64,000 nucleotides of DNA from Peteryoungia ipomoeae (GCF_004912165.1 NZ_STGV01000004.1:1-64000); one strand, 5' to 3'; shown: positions 19,240 through 28,753, counted from the stretch's first letter. Made by a program: numbers and translations. Notes: generated from the sequence alone by a model not told the origin.

Positions 19240-20231
19240 CGATAGCTATGCGGGAATCCGAGACGCCAGAAGTCCTCGATCATTTTCAGGCTGACGGTTA
19301 TTCGCCCTACCACTTTTTCACGTCCCAGCAGTGGGCACAGTTTCGTGCGGATACGCCGCTGACGCTAACGGCGGATGAACTGCGCCGGCTGCGCTCGCTC
19401 AACGACCCGATCGACCTCGACGAAGTGCGGCGGATCTATCTATCTCTGTCCCGACTCCTGTCGGCGCATGTGGAATCCTCTCAGCTTCTGTTCGAGCAGC
19501 GCAACCGCTTTCTCAGCATGTCCGACGTTCTGAAGACGCCCTTTGTCATTGGAATCGCCGGTTCTGTTGCCGTCGGCAAGTCGACCACAGCGCGTATCCT
19601 GAAAGAGCTTTTGGCCCGCTGGCCGTCAAGTCCAAAGGTCGATCTCGTCACTACGGATGGCTTTCTCTATCCGAATGCTCACCTGATCAAAAATGGCATT
19701 CTCAATCGCAAGGGCTTTCCCGAGAGCTACGACATCGGCGCGCTCTTGCGCTTCCTATCGGCGATCAAGGCAGGCCTGCCGAACGTCAAGGCCCCCTCCT
19801 ATTCGCACCTGACCTATGATGTCCTGCCAGACCGGCATCAGGTGATCGACAGACCCGATATCCTGATCTTCGAGGGTATCAACGTTCTCCAGTCCCGCGA
19901 CCTGCCGGCGGATGGCAAGATCGTTCCCATGGTTTCGGACTTCTTCGACTTCTCGATCTATATCGATGCCGATGAGGCGGAGATCCATCGCTGGTATGTC
20001 AAGCGCTTCATGAATCTTCGCCAGACGGCGTTCCGCGATCCGAGTTCGTACTTCAATCGCTATGCGACGATCAGCGAGGAAGAAGCGCTCGCAACTGCCG
20101 AAGGTCTCTGGGAAAACATCAACCTGAAGAACCTCAGGGAAAACATTCTGCCGACCCGGCCTCGGGCCGATCTGATCTTGCGCAAGGGCGACAATCACCT
20201 GGTCGAGACAGTGGCCCTGCGCAAGCTTTAG
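19236..20231 (+). CDS. coaA: Type I pantothenate kinase
   Basis: A 331-residue cytosolic kinase that phosphorylates pantothenate, the first committed and CoA-feedback-controlled step of coenzyme A synthesis. The P-loop is GSVAVGKS (109-116), followed by [11 protein letters not shown] and the conserved [11 protein letters not shown]. The start overlaps the hisE stop in ATGA, showing that coaA is the distal gene of the his unit. CoaE, the last enzyme of the same pathway, is also encoded in this window. Confidence 0.97.
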   Translation: MTIAMRESETPEVLDHFQADGYSPYHFFTSQQWAQFRADTPLTLTADELRRLRSLNDPIDLDEVRRIYLSLSRLLSAHVESSQLLFEQRNRFLSMSDVLKTPFVIGIAGSVAVGKSTTARILKELLARWPSSPKVDLVTTDGFLYPNAHLIKNGILNRKGFPESYDIGALLRFLSAIKAGLPNVKAPSYSHLTYDVLPDRHQVIDRPDILIFEGINVLQSRDLPADGKIVPMVSDFFDFSIYIDADEAEIHRWYVKRFMNLRQTAFRDPSSYFNRYATISEEEALATAEGLWENINLKNLRENILPTRPRADLILRKGDNHLVETVALRKL

Positions 20232-20256
20232 GCGCTTGTCCGGCCTGCGTCGGGGG

Positions 20257-20886
20257 TCAAGGGTTGACGCGACGCAGGGTCAGATTGATTCGGCCACCCG
20301 CTTTCAAAAGCGTCGACGTCCCAGGATAGATGCGGTCGACACCATGAAAGCACAACCGCCCCTCCCCGCCCAGCACGAAGACGTCACCGCTTGCCAGCTT
20401 CAGGGACTTCGTCCGGTCCGTCCTTACCAAGCCGCCGATGCGAAAGAGGCATGTGTTGCCAAGCGAGATGGACAGTACCGGCGCTCCGAGGTTTGCCTCG
20501 TCGCGATCCTGGTGCAGGCCCATCTTGGCATCATTCGCATAGAAGTTCACAAGGCAGGCCTCGGGATCGAGCGGATAGCCGGTGACGTCCTGCCAAAGTG
20601 CGATCAGTGATGGCGGGATCGGCGGCCAGGGTTTGCCGGTTAGCGGATGGAGCGGCTGATATCGATAGCCGCGCTCCTTGTCGGTAACCCAGCCCAGCGA
20701 GCCGCAATTCGTCATCCTTACCGACATAGGCCGGCCCGAACCCGGCATGACAGGAACATAAAGCGGTGCCTCCGTCACGATCCCGCGGATTGTCTCGACC
20801 AGTGCTTCCTGCTCGTCGCGCGTCAAACGACCTGGCAGATAACGAAGGCCGGACTGAAGTTCGATTTCGGTTGGTACACCTGCCAT
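20257..20886 (-). CDS. alkB: AlkB-like 2-oxoglutarate/Fe(II) dioxygenase
   Basis: A 209-residue AlkB-family enzyme, which repairs alkylated bases by oxidative demethylation. The iron ligands are recognisable as HxD in MGLHQDRDEA and the distal histidine in LCFHGVDRI, and the 2-oxoglutarate-binding arginine as RINLTLRRV. ATG 20886 has GGAG 6 nt upstream. The stop of arfB lies 1 nt before this start, so arfB and alkB form an operon. E. coli-type AlkB or a paralogue with another substrate are both possible. Confidence 0.9.
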   Translation of the reverse strand: MAGVPTEIELQSGLRYLPGRLTRDEQEALVETIRGIVTEAPLYVPVMPGSGRPMSVRMTNCGSLGWVTDKERGYRYQPLHPLTGKPWPPIPPSLIALWQDVTGYPLDPEACLVNFYANDAKMGLHQDRDEANLGAPVLSISLGNTCLFRIGGLVRTDRTKSLKLASGDVFVLGGEGRLCFHGVDRIYPGTSTLLKAGGRINLTLRRVNP

Positions 20887-20887
20887 C

Positions 20888-21322
20888 TCAATCTCCGAGC
20901 GGCTTGCCCCGCATCTTCTTCACCTCGGACCGTCCGGACTTTTCCTTCAGGCGGCGTTCAATTGCGCCCTTGGAGGGTTTGGTCTTCTTGCGCGGCGGCG
21001 GGGGCGGCTTGGCCGCTTCGAGGATCAACTCCTTTAAACGTTCGCGGGCGGCTTCGCGATTGCGCTCCTGGCTGCGGAAGCGGCTGGCCTCGATCATCAG
21101 CACGCCGTCCTTGGACATGCGTCGACCGGCGAGCTTGGCAGCATTCTGCTTGACCCGGTCATTGAGCGCAGGAGAGCCGAGAAGATTGAAATAGAGCTGA
21201 ACGGCAGTGGAAACCTTGTTGACGTTCTGGCCACCCGGACCGCCTGCCAGCACGAATTGCTCCGTCAGTTCCCAGCCGGCGATGGTAATTCGGGAATTGA
21301 TCTCTAGCGGGTCACTGGCCAT
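20888..21322 (-). CDS. arfB: ArfB-type peptidyl-tRNA hydrolase (ribosome rescue)
   Basis: A 144-residue protein with the class I release-factor GGQ motif in AGGPGGQNVNKVSTAVQL and a basic, proline-rich tail (KPPPPPRKKTKPSKGAIERR) like that ArfB inserts into the empty mRNA channel. It hydrolyses peptidyl-tRNA on ribosomes stalled without a stop codon. Length supports ATG 21322; ATG 21331 adds three residues and has GGAC nearby. Longer in-frame starts run into the pckA terminator. The gene leads the arfB-alkB pair. Confidence 0.92.
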   Translation of the reverse strand: MASDPLEINSRITIAGWELTEQFVLAGGPGGQNVNKVSTAVQLYFNLLGSPALNDRVKQNAAKLAGRRMSKDGVLMIEASRFRSQERNREAARERLKELILEAAKPPPPPRKKTKPSKGAIERRLKEKSGRSEVKKMRGKPLGD

Positions 21323-21388
21323 GGCGTCCATTCTCGTTGTCCGCTTCCATATCGGCCGCCAGGTCGGCAAAGGCAAGGCAGAAGCAGA

Positions 21389-21416
21389 AGAGGCCCGGCA
21401 GAATTGCCGGGCCTCT
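21389..21416 (-). terminator. Hairpin downstream of pckA
   Basis: An 11-bp stem, AGAGGCCCGGC (21389-21399) and GCCGGGCCTCT (21406-21416), with a 6-nt loop lies 25 nt past the pckA stop. The following minus-strand sequence is pyrimidine-rich but not a pure T-run. Confidence 0.65.
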
Positions 21417-21440
21417 CGGACAATGAAGAATAGCCGCCTA

Positions 21441-23051
21441 TTATTCAGCCGCCAGACGCAGTCCGGGTGCCGCGTCCAACACTTTACCATCGACGTGATC
21501 CTCGAACTTGGCAAAGTTGTCGTTGAACATGCCGACAAGCTTCTTGGCCTGCGCATCGTAGGCCGTCGCATCCGCCCAAGTGGAGCGCGGATCAAGAATC
21601 GTGGCATCGACTTCCTCGACCGCGACGGGCACTTCGAAGCCAAAGTTCGGATCGACACGCATCTGCGACGCCTTCAGGTCGCCATGCAGTGCCGCCGCCA
21701 GCAGGGCGCGCGTCGCCTTGATCGGCATGCGCCGCCCCGTGCCGTAGGCACCGCCGGTCCAGCCGGTGTTCACCAGCCAGCAATCGACGTTGTGGCGCGC
21801 GATCAAATCCCGAAGCAGATTGCCGTATTCTGCGGGATGGCGTGGCATGAAGGGCGCACCGAAGCAGGTCGAGAACGTCGCTTCTGGCTCGGTAACACCC
21901 TTTTCCGTGCCCGCCACCTTTGCGGTGTAGCCCGAAAGGAAGTGGTACATTGCCTGTTCAGGCGTCAGTTTGGCGATCGGCGGCAAGACGCCGAAGGCAT
22001 CCGCCGTCAACATGATGATGGTCGTCGGGTGAGGCGCAATGCCGGTTTCCGAGGCATTCGGGATGAAATGCAGCGGATAGGCGCACCGGGTGTTCTCGGT
22101 CAGTGAGCCGTCATTGAAGTCCGGAACGCGGTTTTCGTCGAGAACGACATTTTCAAGCACTGTGCCGAAGCGTTTCGTGGTGGCGAAGATCTCCGGCTCC
22201 GCTTCGGCCGAGAGACGAATGGTCTTGGCGTAGCATCCACCTTCAAAATTGAAGATGCCGTTTTCGCCCCAGCCATGCTCGTCGTCGCCAATCAGCGTGC
22301 GGTTCGGATCGGCCGAGAGCGTGGTCTTGCCCGTGCCGGAAAGGCCGAAGAATACGGCGGCGTCGCCGTCGGGCCCGACATTCGCCGAGCAATGCATTGG
22401 CATGACGCCCTTCTCCGGCAGGAGGTAGTTCAGCATCGTGAAGACCGACTTCTTCATTTCACCGGCATAGGACGTCCCGCCGATCAGCACGATACCGCGG
22501 TTGAGATCACAGGCGATGACCGTTTCCGTCCGGCAGCCGTGGCGCGCCGGATCGGCGCGGAAGCTCGGCAGATCAATGATCGTCAGCTTCGCCTGAAAAT
22601 TGTTCAGCGCTTCTGTCGCCGGGCGAATCAACAGGTTGCGGATGAAAAGCGAATGCCAGGCAAACTCCGTGACGACGCGGGTGGGCAGGGCATTCTCGCT
22701 ATCCGCACCACCGATCAGATCCTGGACAAACAGATCCATGCCCGCAACATGATCCAGCATGTCCTGAAGCAGAACGTCGAAATGCTCCGGCGTCATCGGC
22801 TTGTTGTTGTCCCACCAGATCTGTCCATCGGTCGCGGCATCACGGACAACGAACTTATCCTTGGCCGAACGCCCCGTGTGCTGACCCGTGAGCGCGCGCA
22901 GCGCGCCATCGGCCGTCAGCTCTGCCTCTCCGCGACGAAGTGCTTCCTCGTAGAGCGCGGCTTCCAGGAAATTGTAGCGAACACTGGCGGCCTTACCCAA
23001 ACCAATGTGAGCGAGACCCATAGCCGGGTTCCGAATGCCGAGTTCCTCCAT
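21441..23051 (-). CDS. pckA: Phosphoenolpyruvate carboxykinase (ATP)
   Basis: A 536-residue ATP-dependent PEP carboxykinase converting oxaloacetate to PEP, the entry to gluconeogenesis from dicarboxylates. The kinase P-loop is [14 protein letters not shown], with the metal-binding [22 protein letters not shown] segment just after. In rhizobia it is typically needed for growth on succinate and is controlled by carbon source. It is divergent from chvI across 330 nt carrying a strong AT-rich palindrome. Confidence 0.97.
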   Translation of the reverse strand: MEELGIRNPAMGLAHIGLGKAASVRYNFLEAALYEEALRRGEAELTADGALRALTGQHTGRSAKDKFVVRDAATDGQIWWDNNKPMTPEHFDVLLQDMLDHVAGMDLFVQDLIGGADSENALPTRVVTEFAWHSLFIRNLLIRPATEALNNFQAKLTIIDLPSFRADPARHGCRTETVIACDLNRGIVLIGGTSYAGEMKKSVFTMLNYLLPEKGVMPMHCSANVGPDGDAAVFFGLSGTGKTTLSADPNRTLIGDDEHGWGENGIFNFEGGCYAKTIRLSAEAEPEIFATTKRFGTVLENVVLDENRVPDFNDGSLTENTRCAYPLHFIPNASETGIAPHPTTIIMLTADAFGVLPPIAKLTPEQAMYHFLSGYTAKVAGTEKGVTEPEATFSTCFGAPFMPRHPAEYGNLLRDLIARHNVDCWLVNTGWTGGAYGTGRRMPIKATRALLAAALHGDLKASQMRVDPNFGFEVPVAVEEVDATILDPRSTWADATAYDAQAKKLVGMFNDNFAKFEDHVDGKVLDAAPGLRLAAE

Positions 23052-23381
23052 AGGACGCCTTCCTCTTGCCTGGCGGTGACGATGAATGCGCGGAAACTAG
23101 ATACAGACATTCGAAAATGCAAGAAGAAGTTAGAAAATACGCAATAAAATCATATATTTAATCGATTTAAAAATGTGAAGTTCACTTTTAAATCGTTTAG
23201 TTCGTCGTTTATTCCGGGTCATCTTCGTGCATGTCGAGGCCAAAACTCTGACAGCGAGAAAATCAGCCTTTCCCTTTGCCACAATTTGTTCCACCTTTAC
23301 CCCCAATAAGCGCAGGAATGGACGCGGGCTGGGGCTGGGATTACCAGGAGCAGCGCCTAGAACATGATGGAGACATACAAC
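23052..23381. promoter_or_regulatory. Divergent pckA/chvI control region
   Basis: A 330-nt AT-rich region without a gene. It contains an imperfect palindrome at 23163-23195: outer arms CGATTTAAAA and TTTTAAATCG, inner arms GTGAA and TTCAC. A conventional RNA hairpin with 10-bp outer arms is possible, but location suggests an operator or promoter element for pckA or chvI. Individual promoters were not resolved. Confidence 0.55.
23163..23195. repeat. AT-rich palindrome between pckA and chvI
   Basis: Outer arms at 23163-23172 and 23186-23195 are exact reverse complements (10 bp); nested GTGAA (23075+100 offset, i.e. 23175-23179) and TTCAC (23181-23185) flank a single G. Only an extra AT on the left breaks symmetry. 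Confidence 0.75.
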
Positions 23382-24107
23382 ATGCAAACGATCGCGCTCG
23401 TGGACGACGACCGTAACATTTTGACTTCGGTCTCGATCGCCCTCGAAGCCGAGGGCTACAAGGTTGAAACCTACACGGACGGCGCCTCGGCGCTTGATGG
23501 ACTTGTGGCGCGCCCGCCTCATCTGGCAATCTTCGATATAAAGATGCCGCGGATGGACGGTATGGAGCTTCTTCGACGCCTGCGGCAAAAATCGGACCTG
23601 CCCGTCATCTTTCTGACGTCCAAGGACGAAGAGATCGACGAGTTGTTCGGTCTGAAAATGGGTGCTGACGATTTCATCACCAAGCCCTTTTCTCAGCGCC
23701 TGCTGGTTGAGCGCGTTAAGGCAATCCTGCGTCGCGCGGCAAGCCGCGAGAATCTCGCATCAGGCGGCAACGGGCCCAAGGCCGGTGGCGAAGTTCAGGC
23801 ACGGACGCTTGAGCGTGGTTTGCTGGTGATGGACCAGGAACGCCATACCTGCACGTGGAAGGGGGATGCCGTAACGCTTACCGTCACCGAATTCCTGATC
23901 CTGCAATCTCTGGCGCAGCGTCCGGGTGTCGTAAAGAGCCGTGACGCGCTGATGGATGCAGCCTATGATGAGCAGGTCTATGTGGATGATCGCACGATCG
24001 ACAGCCACATCAAGCGACTGCGCAAGAAGTTCAAGATGGTCGACACGGACTTCGATATGATTGAAACGCTCTACGGTGTCGGCTACCGCTTCCGCGAAGC
24101 GGCATAG
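23382..24107 (+). CDS. chvI: Response regulator ChvI
   Basis: A 241-residue OmpR/PhoB-type regulator. Its receiver domain starts [14 protein letters not shown] with acidic residues 8-10 and phosphoacceptor Asp52 ([11 protein letters not shown]); the winged-helix domain ends [17 protein letters not shown] 23382 gives the start seen in characterised ChvI proteins; ATGs at 23364 and 23367 would add a short unsupported extension. ChvI with ChvG governs acid and cell-envelope responses and host interaction in Rhizobiales. chvG follows after a 67-nt gap that contains a 12-bp inverted repeat. Confidence 0.97.
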   Translation: MQTIALVDDDRNILTSVSIALEAEGYKVETYTDGASALDGLVARPPHLAIFDIKMPRMDGMELLRRLRQKSDLPVIFLTSKDEEIDELFGLKMGADDFITKPFSQRLLVERVKAILRRAASRENLASGGNGPKAGGEVQARTLERGLLVMDQERHTCTWKGDAVTLTVTEFLILQSLAQRPGVVKSRDALMDAAYDEQVYVDDRTIDSHIKRLRKKFKMVDTDFDMIETLYGVGYRFREAA

Positions 24108-24118
24108 TCTCTGTTCTT

Positions 24119-24152
24119 CCGGTCCTGCCGTACTATGGGCCGGCAGGACCGG
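24119..24152. repeat. 12-bp perfect inverted repeat between chvI and chvG
   Basis: CCGGTCCTGCCG (24119-24130) and CGGCAGGACCGG (24141-24152) are separated by 10 nt. It begins 11 nt after the chvI stop and ends 22 nt before chvG. No T-tract follows in either direction, so partial termination or mRNA stabilisation within the operon is more likely than a full terminator. Confidence 0.75.
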
Positions 24153-24174
24153 ACGACAGATGAAGGGGTAACAC

Positions 24175-25956
24175 TTGGCCACACCGGTTGAAGAGGGAAA
24201 TCTGGAGGAGTTTGAAGGCTCCTCGGAACGGTCGCGGCCCTATGCGCATCCCTTTACGCTCATTCGCCGGATCTTCGGTCACGCCCTTTTCTCGAGCCTG
24301 ACCAGACGTATCGTCTTTTTCAACCTCGCAGCTCTGATCGTCCTTGTCGGTGGCATCATGTATCTCAATCAGTTCCGCGAGGGACTGATCGATGCCCGCG
24401 TCGAAAGTCTGCTGACGCAGGGTGAGATCATCGCAGCTGCGGTTTCCGCGTCGGCCTCCGTCGATACGAATTCGATCACCATCGACCCTGAGAAGCTGCT
24501 CGAACTCCAGGCTGGACAGAGCATCACGCCGCTGCCAAATGACGAAAACCTTGAGTTTCCGATCAACCCGGAGCGTGTCGCTCCGGTCCTTAGACGTCTC
24601 ATTACACCCACGCGCATCCGGGCCAGGCTTTTCGATGCGGATGCCACACTGCTCCTCGATTCCCGGCATCTTTATTCGCGCGGTCAGGTGTTGCGTTTCG
24701 ACTTGCCACCTGTCGACAATGACACCACCAGCATCACCGACTGGATTACGAGACTTTTCAATACGATCCTGCAGCCCGGAAACTTGCCGGTCTATCGCGA
24801 AGCGCCCGGCGGAGACGGGTCGATTTATCCTGAAGTCATGAATGCACTGACCGGGGTGCGCGGCGCAGTTGTTCGCGTGACGGACCAGGGCGAATTGATC
24901 GTTTCCGTCGCCGTACCAGTCCAGCGGTCCCGCGCCGTGCTCGGCGTGCTTCTTCTGTCGACGCAGGCAGGCGACATCGACAAGATCGTTCATGCCGAGC
25001 GCCTTGCAATCCTGCGAGTCTTCGGCGTTGCGACCCTGGTCAACATCGTGGTCTCCCTTTTGCTCTCCTCGACCATTGCAAACCCGTTGCGCCGACTGTC
25101 AGCGGCGGCCATCCGTGTGCGACGCGGGGCAAAAGAACGCGAAGAGATCCCCGATTTCTCCGTGCGCCAGGATGAGATCGGCAATCTCTCGATTGCGCTT
25201 CGCGAAATGACAACAGCGCTCTACGACCGAATCGATGCGATCGAGAGCTTTGCGGCCGATGTAAGCCACGAGCTCAAGAACCCGTTGACCTCGCTACGCT
25301 CGGCTGTGGAAACCTTGCCGCTTGCCAAGACCGATCAATCGCGTCAGCGCTTGATGGACATTATCCAGCACGATGTGCGCCGGCTGGATCGCTTGATAAG
25401 CGACATCTCCGACGCTTCCCGTTTGGACGCCGAATTGGCGCGCTCGGACGCGAAACCTGTGGACTTGGAGGTTCTGCTGTCTAGCCTGGTCGACATTTCG
25501 AGAGAGATCCGCAGCGGCAAGCGCGCGGTCACCATCGACTATGTTCTGGATAGGAAGCCGGGAAGCCCGAGGCAGAAATACATCGTACACGGCCACGATC
25601 TTCGCCTGGGCCAGATCGTCACCAACTTGATTGAAAATGCACGCTCTTTCGTTCCTGACAATGAGGGCAGGATCGTCGTCCGACTATCGCGAACCAAAGC
25701 GGCCTGTAAGATTCAGATTGAAGACAATGGTCCAGGGATCCAGGCTGAAGATATCGACCGGATCTTTGAGCGCTTCTATACGGACCGCCCCGGCAGCGAG
25801 AGCTTTGGCCAGAATTCAGGCCTCGGCCTCTCAATCAGTCGCCAAATTGCCGAAGCCCATGGCGGTACCTTGCGGGCTGAGAATGTTGCCGGCCCGGATG
25901 GCAATGTCACAGGTGCTCGCTTCATCCTGACCCTGCCCGTCAATCCGGCTCCGTGA
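24175..25956 (+). CDS. chvG: Sensor histidine kinase ChvG
   Basis: A 593-residue membrane kinase. A cytoplasmic N-tail precedes TM1 (about 47-64), then a ~220-residue periplasmic domain, TM2 (about 283-300), HAMP, the H-box FAADVSHELKNPLTSLRSAV, and a GHKL ATPase (NLIENARSF, EDNGPGI, GLGLSISRQ). The start is a TTG at 24175, with AAGGGG about 7 nt upstream. In rhizobia the periplasmic domain is held off by the ExoR inhibitor, which is not encoded here. The next gene, hprK, begins 1 nt after the stop, tying the kinase to the PTS branch. Confidence 0.96.
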   Translation: MATPVEEGNLEEFEGSSERSRPYAHPFTLIRRIFGHALFSSLTRRIVFFNLAALIVLVGGIMYLNQFREGLIDARVESLLTQGEIIAAAVSASASVDTNSITIDPEKLLELQAGQSITPLPNDENLEFPINPERVAPVLRRLITPTRIRARLFDADATLLLDSRHLYSRGQVLRFDLPPVDNDTTSITDWITRLFNTILQPGNLPVYREAPGGDGSIYPEVMNALTGVRGAVVRVTDQGELIVSVAVPVQRSRAVLGVLLLSTQAGDIDKIVHAERLAILRVFGVATLVNIVVSLLLSSTIANPLRRLSAAAIRVRRGAKEREEIPDFSVRQDEIGNLSIALREMTTALYDRIDAIESFAADVSHELKNPLTSLRSAVETLPLAKTDQSRQRLMDIIQHDVRRLDRLISDISDASRLDAELARSDAKPVDLEVLLSSLVDISREIRSGKRAVTIDYVLDRKPGSPRQKYIVHGHDLRLGQIVTNLIENARSFVPDNEGRIVVRLSRTKAACKIQIEDNGPGIQAEDIDRIFERFYTDRPGSESFGQNSGLGLSISRQIAEAHGGTLRAENVAGPDGNVTGARFILTLPVNPAP

Positions 25957-25957
25957 C

Positions 25958-26416
25958 ATGAGCGATTGGCAAAACGTTCATGCCACAGCGATCTCCGTTG
26001 GCGGGATTGGCCTCGTTTTTGTCGGTCCCTCCGGGAGCGGCAAGTCTTCACTAGCGTTCGACTGCCTGTGCGAGGCAAAAATGCTCGGTCTTGAAGCCCG
26101 GCTGATTTCAGACGACCAGCTGCTGGTTCACGCCGATAGGGATGGCATCAAGGGACGAGCGCCTGACACAATCCGAGGTTTTCTCGAGTTGCGCTATGCA
26201 GGCATTGTACAGCTTCCTGCCGTCGACGAAGCGATGCTACACGCGGTCGCCACCCTTGTTCCGCCGGACGAAAAACAACGCCTGCCGCGCGAAAATGAAG
26301 TCTTCCAGCTGACCGAGCGCATTGCGCTTCCTTTGCTCAGAATACCAGCCTGGAGCCGCAACCCGCTTTCTTTGGCGCTCGCATTGTTGAAGAGCCGCGC
26401 TTCTTTTGACGTATAA
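25958..26416 (+). CDS. hprK: HPr kinase/phosphorylase, short form
   Basis: A 152-residue version of HprK/P lacking the N-terminal domain of the ~310-residue Firmicute enzyme, as is usual in alphaproteobacteria. The P-loop is GPSGSGKS (23-30) and the HprK signature region is IRGFLELRYAGIVQL. It phosphorylates HPr on a regulatory serine. The genes for EIIA-Man and HPr follow, giving a PTS that lacks an apparent sugar permease in the neighbourhood and probably serves regulation. Contact with ChvG/ChvI signalling is suggested by gene order. Confidence 0.94.
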   Translation: MSDWQNVHATAISVGGIGLVFVGPSGSGKSSLAFDCLCEAKMLGLEARLISDDQLLVHADRDGIKGRAPDTIRGFLELRYAGIVQLPAVDEAMLHAVATLVPPDEKQRLPRENEVFQLTERIALPLLRIPAWSRNPLSLALALLKSRASFDV

Positions 26417-26529
26417 TGCGCGCTTTTGGCTTGCACTTCGCATATTCATGGACATGATGGCCGGCGGTCGGTAGATGCAGCTCGCTTCATCCGCTAACTG
26501 GCAAAAATTGTGCTAAGGGACAGTTGAGA

Positions 26530-26931
26530 ATGATCGGACTTGTGCTTGTCACCCATGGCAAGCTGGCTGAAGAGTTTCTTCATGCGGTAGAGCACGTCGT
26601 TGGACCTCAAAAACTCATCGAGACGGTGTCGATCGGTCCCGAGGACGATATGGATCGCCGTCGAGACGATATAGTCGCGGCAGTTGCAAGTGCAAATGAC
26701 GGAAACGGCGTGATCATCCTGACCGATATGTTCGGCGGAACCCCTTCCAATCTCGCCATCTCGATCATGAACAGTGGCAAAGTTGAAGTCATTGCTGGCG
26801 TGAACCTGCCGATGCTGATCAAGCTTGCCGGTATTCGTGGCGGCAACGACATGGACAAATGCCTGATTGACGCATCGGAAGCCGGTCGCAAATACATCAA
26901 TGTTGCCAGCCGCGTTCTGAGCGGGAAGTGA
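26530..26931 (+). CDS. PTS EIIA component, mannose family
   Basis: A 133-residue EIIA of the mannose (EIIA-Man) family. The phosphorylatable histidine is His9 in MIGLVLVTHG, and ILTDMFGGTPSNLA is the second family block. ATG 26530 has AAGGGA about 9 nt upstream; a TTG two codons earlier is less likely. No EIIB, EIIC or EIID gene is adjacent, so the protein probably takes phosphate from HPr as a signalling device rather than in sugar uptake. Confidence 0.94.
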   Translation: MIGLVLVTHGKLAEEFLHAVEHVVGPQKLIETVSIGPEDDMDRRRDDIVAAVASANDGNGVIILTDMFGGTPSNLAISIMNSGKVEVIAGVNLPMLIKLAGIRGGNDMDKCLIDASEAGRKYINVASRVLSGK

Positions 26932-26933
26932 AC

Positions 26934-27212
26934 ATGTCGAGCGATCTGACCCGGGATCTTCTGATCATCAACAAGCGCGGGCTGCATGCTCGTGCGTCCG
27001 CCAAGTTCGTACAGACCGTTGGCGGCTACGACGCCCATGTCAGCGTTTCAAAGGACGGCACGACGGTCGGTGGCTCGTCGATCATGGGGTTGATGATGCT
27101 CGCAGCCAGCCCCGGCTGTTTCATCACCGTCTCGGCGACCGGGGTTCAGGCTCAAGATGTGCTCGATGCACTGACGCAGTTGGTTGCAGACCGCTTCGGC
27201 GAAGAAATGTAA
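26934..27212 (+). CDS. ptsH: Phosphocarrier protein HPr
   Basis: A 92-residue HPr. The EI-phosphorylated histidine is His18 in NKRGLHARASAKFV, and the HprK target serine is Ser49 in GGSSIMGLMML, so both regulatory sites are present. ATG 26934 is 2 nt past the EIIA stop; GTG 26928, overlapping that stop, is an alternative. The partner EI (probably the PtsP/EI-Ntr type) is not in this window. Confidence 0.95.
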   Translation: MSSDLTRDLLIINKRGLHARASAKFVQTVGGYDAHVSVSKDGTTVGGSSIMGLMMLAASPGCFITVSATGVQAQDVLDALTQLVADRFGEEM

Positions 27213-27218
27213 CCCTGC

Positions 27219-27252
27219 TGACATAAAGACATAAAGACTTCTTTATGTCAGA
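27219..27252. promoter_or_regulatory. Candidate operator of ahcY
   Basis: GACATAAAGA (27229-27238) and its exact reverse complement TCTTTATGTC (27241-27250) are separated by only CT, forming a near-perfect 22-bp palindrome. A second direct copy of the left half, at 27221-27230, overlaps the first by 2 nt and makes an alternative 12-bp hairpin with 27241-27252. It lies 104 nt before the ahcY ATG and 7 nt after the ptsH stop. The short spacer and AT-rich arms look like the site of an ArsR-type dimer; a SAM- or SAH-responsive regulator is plausible. Confidence 0.6.
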
Positions 27253-27355
27253 TTGCGTGGTCCGCTGTTCCCTGATAGAAGGCGATCAGATCCGCGGATG
27301 TCTCTGCGGGCAGTGATCGGTGGCCTTGCGCCATCCAGAACAGCCGGAGAATTTT

Positions 27356-28753
27356 ATGAGCCAGCACGATTACGTTATCGCCGATATCGGCCTTGCCGAG
27401 TTCGGCCGCAAGGAAATCAGCATCGCCGAAACCGAAATGCCGGGCCTCATGGCTTGCCGTGACGAGTTCGGCGCGAGCAAGCCGCTCAAGGGCGCCCGCA
27501 TCACCGGCTCCCTGCACATGACCATCCAGACCGCTGTTCTGATTGAAACCTTGGTCGCTCTTGGCGCTGACGTCCGCTGGGCCTCCTGCAACATTTTCTC
27601 GACCCAGGATCATGCCGCAGCTGCGATCGCGGCCACTGGTGTTCCAGTCTTTGCCGTGAAGGGCGAGAGCCTGACCGAATACTGGGACTACACCGACCGG
27701 ATCTTCCAGTGGACCGATGGCGGCGTATCCAACATGATCCTCGACGACGGTGGCGATGCGACCATGTACATCCTGCTCGGCGCGCGCGCCGAAGCTGGCG
27801 AAGACGTGCTGTCGACTCCGGGTTCCGAGGAAGAGGAAATCCTGTTCGCGCAGATCAAGAAGCGGCTTCAGGCTTCGCCGGGCTGGTTCACCAAGCAGCG
27901 TGATGCCATCAAGGGCGTGACCGAGGAAACGACGACAGGCGTGCACCGTCTCTATGAACTCGCCAAGAAGGGCCTCCTTCCCTTCCCGGCCATCAACGTC
28001 AATGACAGCGTCACCAAGTCGAAGTTCGACAACAAGTATGGCTGCAAGGAATCGCTGGTCGACGGTATCCGCCGCGGCACCGACGTGATGATGGCCGGCA
28101 AGGTTGCCGTGGTCTGTGGTTACGGTGATGTGGGCAAGGGCTCGGCCGCCTCTCTGAGTGGTGCCGGCGCGCGCGTCAAGGTGACCGAAGTCGACCCGAT
28201 CTGCGCCCTGCAGGCCGCCATGGACGGCTTTGAAGTTGTCACGCTGGAAGACGTCGTCTCCTCGGCCGATATCTTCATCACCACCACCGGCAACAAGGAC
28301 GTCATCCGCATCGAGCACATGCGCGAGATGAAGGATATGGCCATCGTCGGCAATATCGGCCACTTTGACAATGAGATCCAGGTTGCCGCCCTGCGCAATC
28401 TGAAGTGGACCAATATCAAGCCGCAGGTCGACATGATCGAGTTCCCCAAGGGTAACCGCATGATTCTGCTGTCGGAAGGTCGTCTTCTCAACCTCGGCAA
28501 TGCCACAGGTCATCCGTCCTTCGTGATGTCAGCCTCCTTCACCAACCAGGTCCTGGGTCAGATCGAGCTGTTCACCAAGACCGATGAATACAAGCCAGGT
28601 GTCTATGTCCTGCCGAAGCATCTCGATGAAAAGGTTGCCAAATTGCACCTCGACAAGCTGGGCGCGAAGCTGACGACTCTTTCGGAAGAGCAGGCCAGCT
28701 ATATCGGCGTCACGCCAGCAGGTCCCTTCAAGGCAGAGCACTACCGCTATTAA
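27356..28753 (+). CDS. ahcY: S-adenosyl-L-homocysteine hydrolase
   Basis: A 465-residue NAD-dependent enzyme splitting S-adenosylhomocysteine into adenosine and homocysteine, which relieves product inhibition of methyltransferases. Substrate residues lie in [15 protein letters not shown] and [12 protein letters not shown], the NAD site in [12 protein letters not shown], and the C-terminal [33 protein letters not shown] is diagnostic. ATG 27356 has GGAGA about 7 nt upstream. An AT-rich palindrome 104 nt upstream and a strong terminator downstream suggest a single-gene unit. Confidence 0.98.
   Translation: MSQHDYVIADIGLAEFGRKEISIAETEMPGLMACRDEFGASKPLKGARITGSLHMTIQTAVLIETLVALGADVRWASCNIFSTQDHAAAAIAATGVPVFAVKGESLTEYWDYTDRIFQWTDGGVSNMILDDGGDATMYILLGARAEAGEDVLSTPGSEEEEILFAQIKKRLQASPGWFTKQRDAIKGVTEETTTGVHRLYELAKKGLLPFPAINVNDSVTKSKFDNKYGCKESLVDGIRRGTDVMMAGKVAVVCGYGDVGKGSAASLSGAGARVKVTEVDPICALQAAMDGFEVVTLEDVVSSADIFITTTGNKDVIRIEHMREMKDMAIVGNIGHFDNEIQVAALRNLKWTNIKPQVDMIEFPKGNRMILLSEGRLLNLGNATGHPSFVMSASFTNQVLGQIELFTKTDEYKPGVYVLPKHLDEKVAKLHLDKLGAKLTTLSEEQASYIGVTPAGPFKAEHYRY

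Noticed and set aside
27253..27355. SAH or SAM riboswitch in the ahcY leader
   Set aside because: I could not fold the remaining ~100 nt into a known riboswitch pattern; the palindrome looks like a protein operator.
27248..28513. 421-codon minus-strand frame opposite ahcY
   Set aside because: Antisense shadow of ahcY; composition is low-complexity and lacks any motif.
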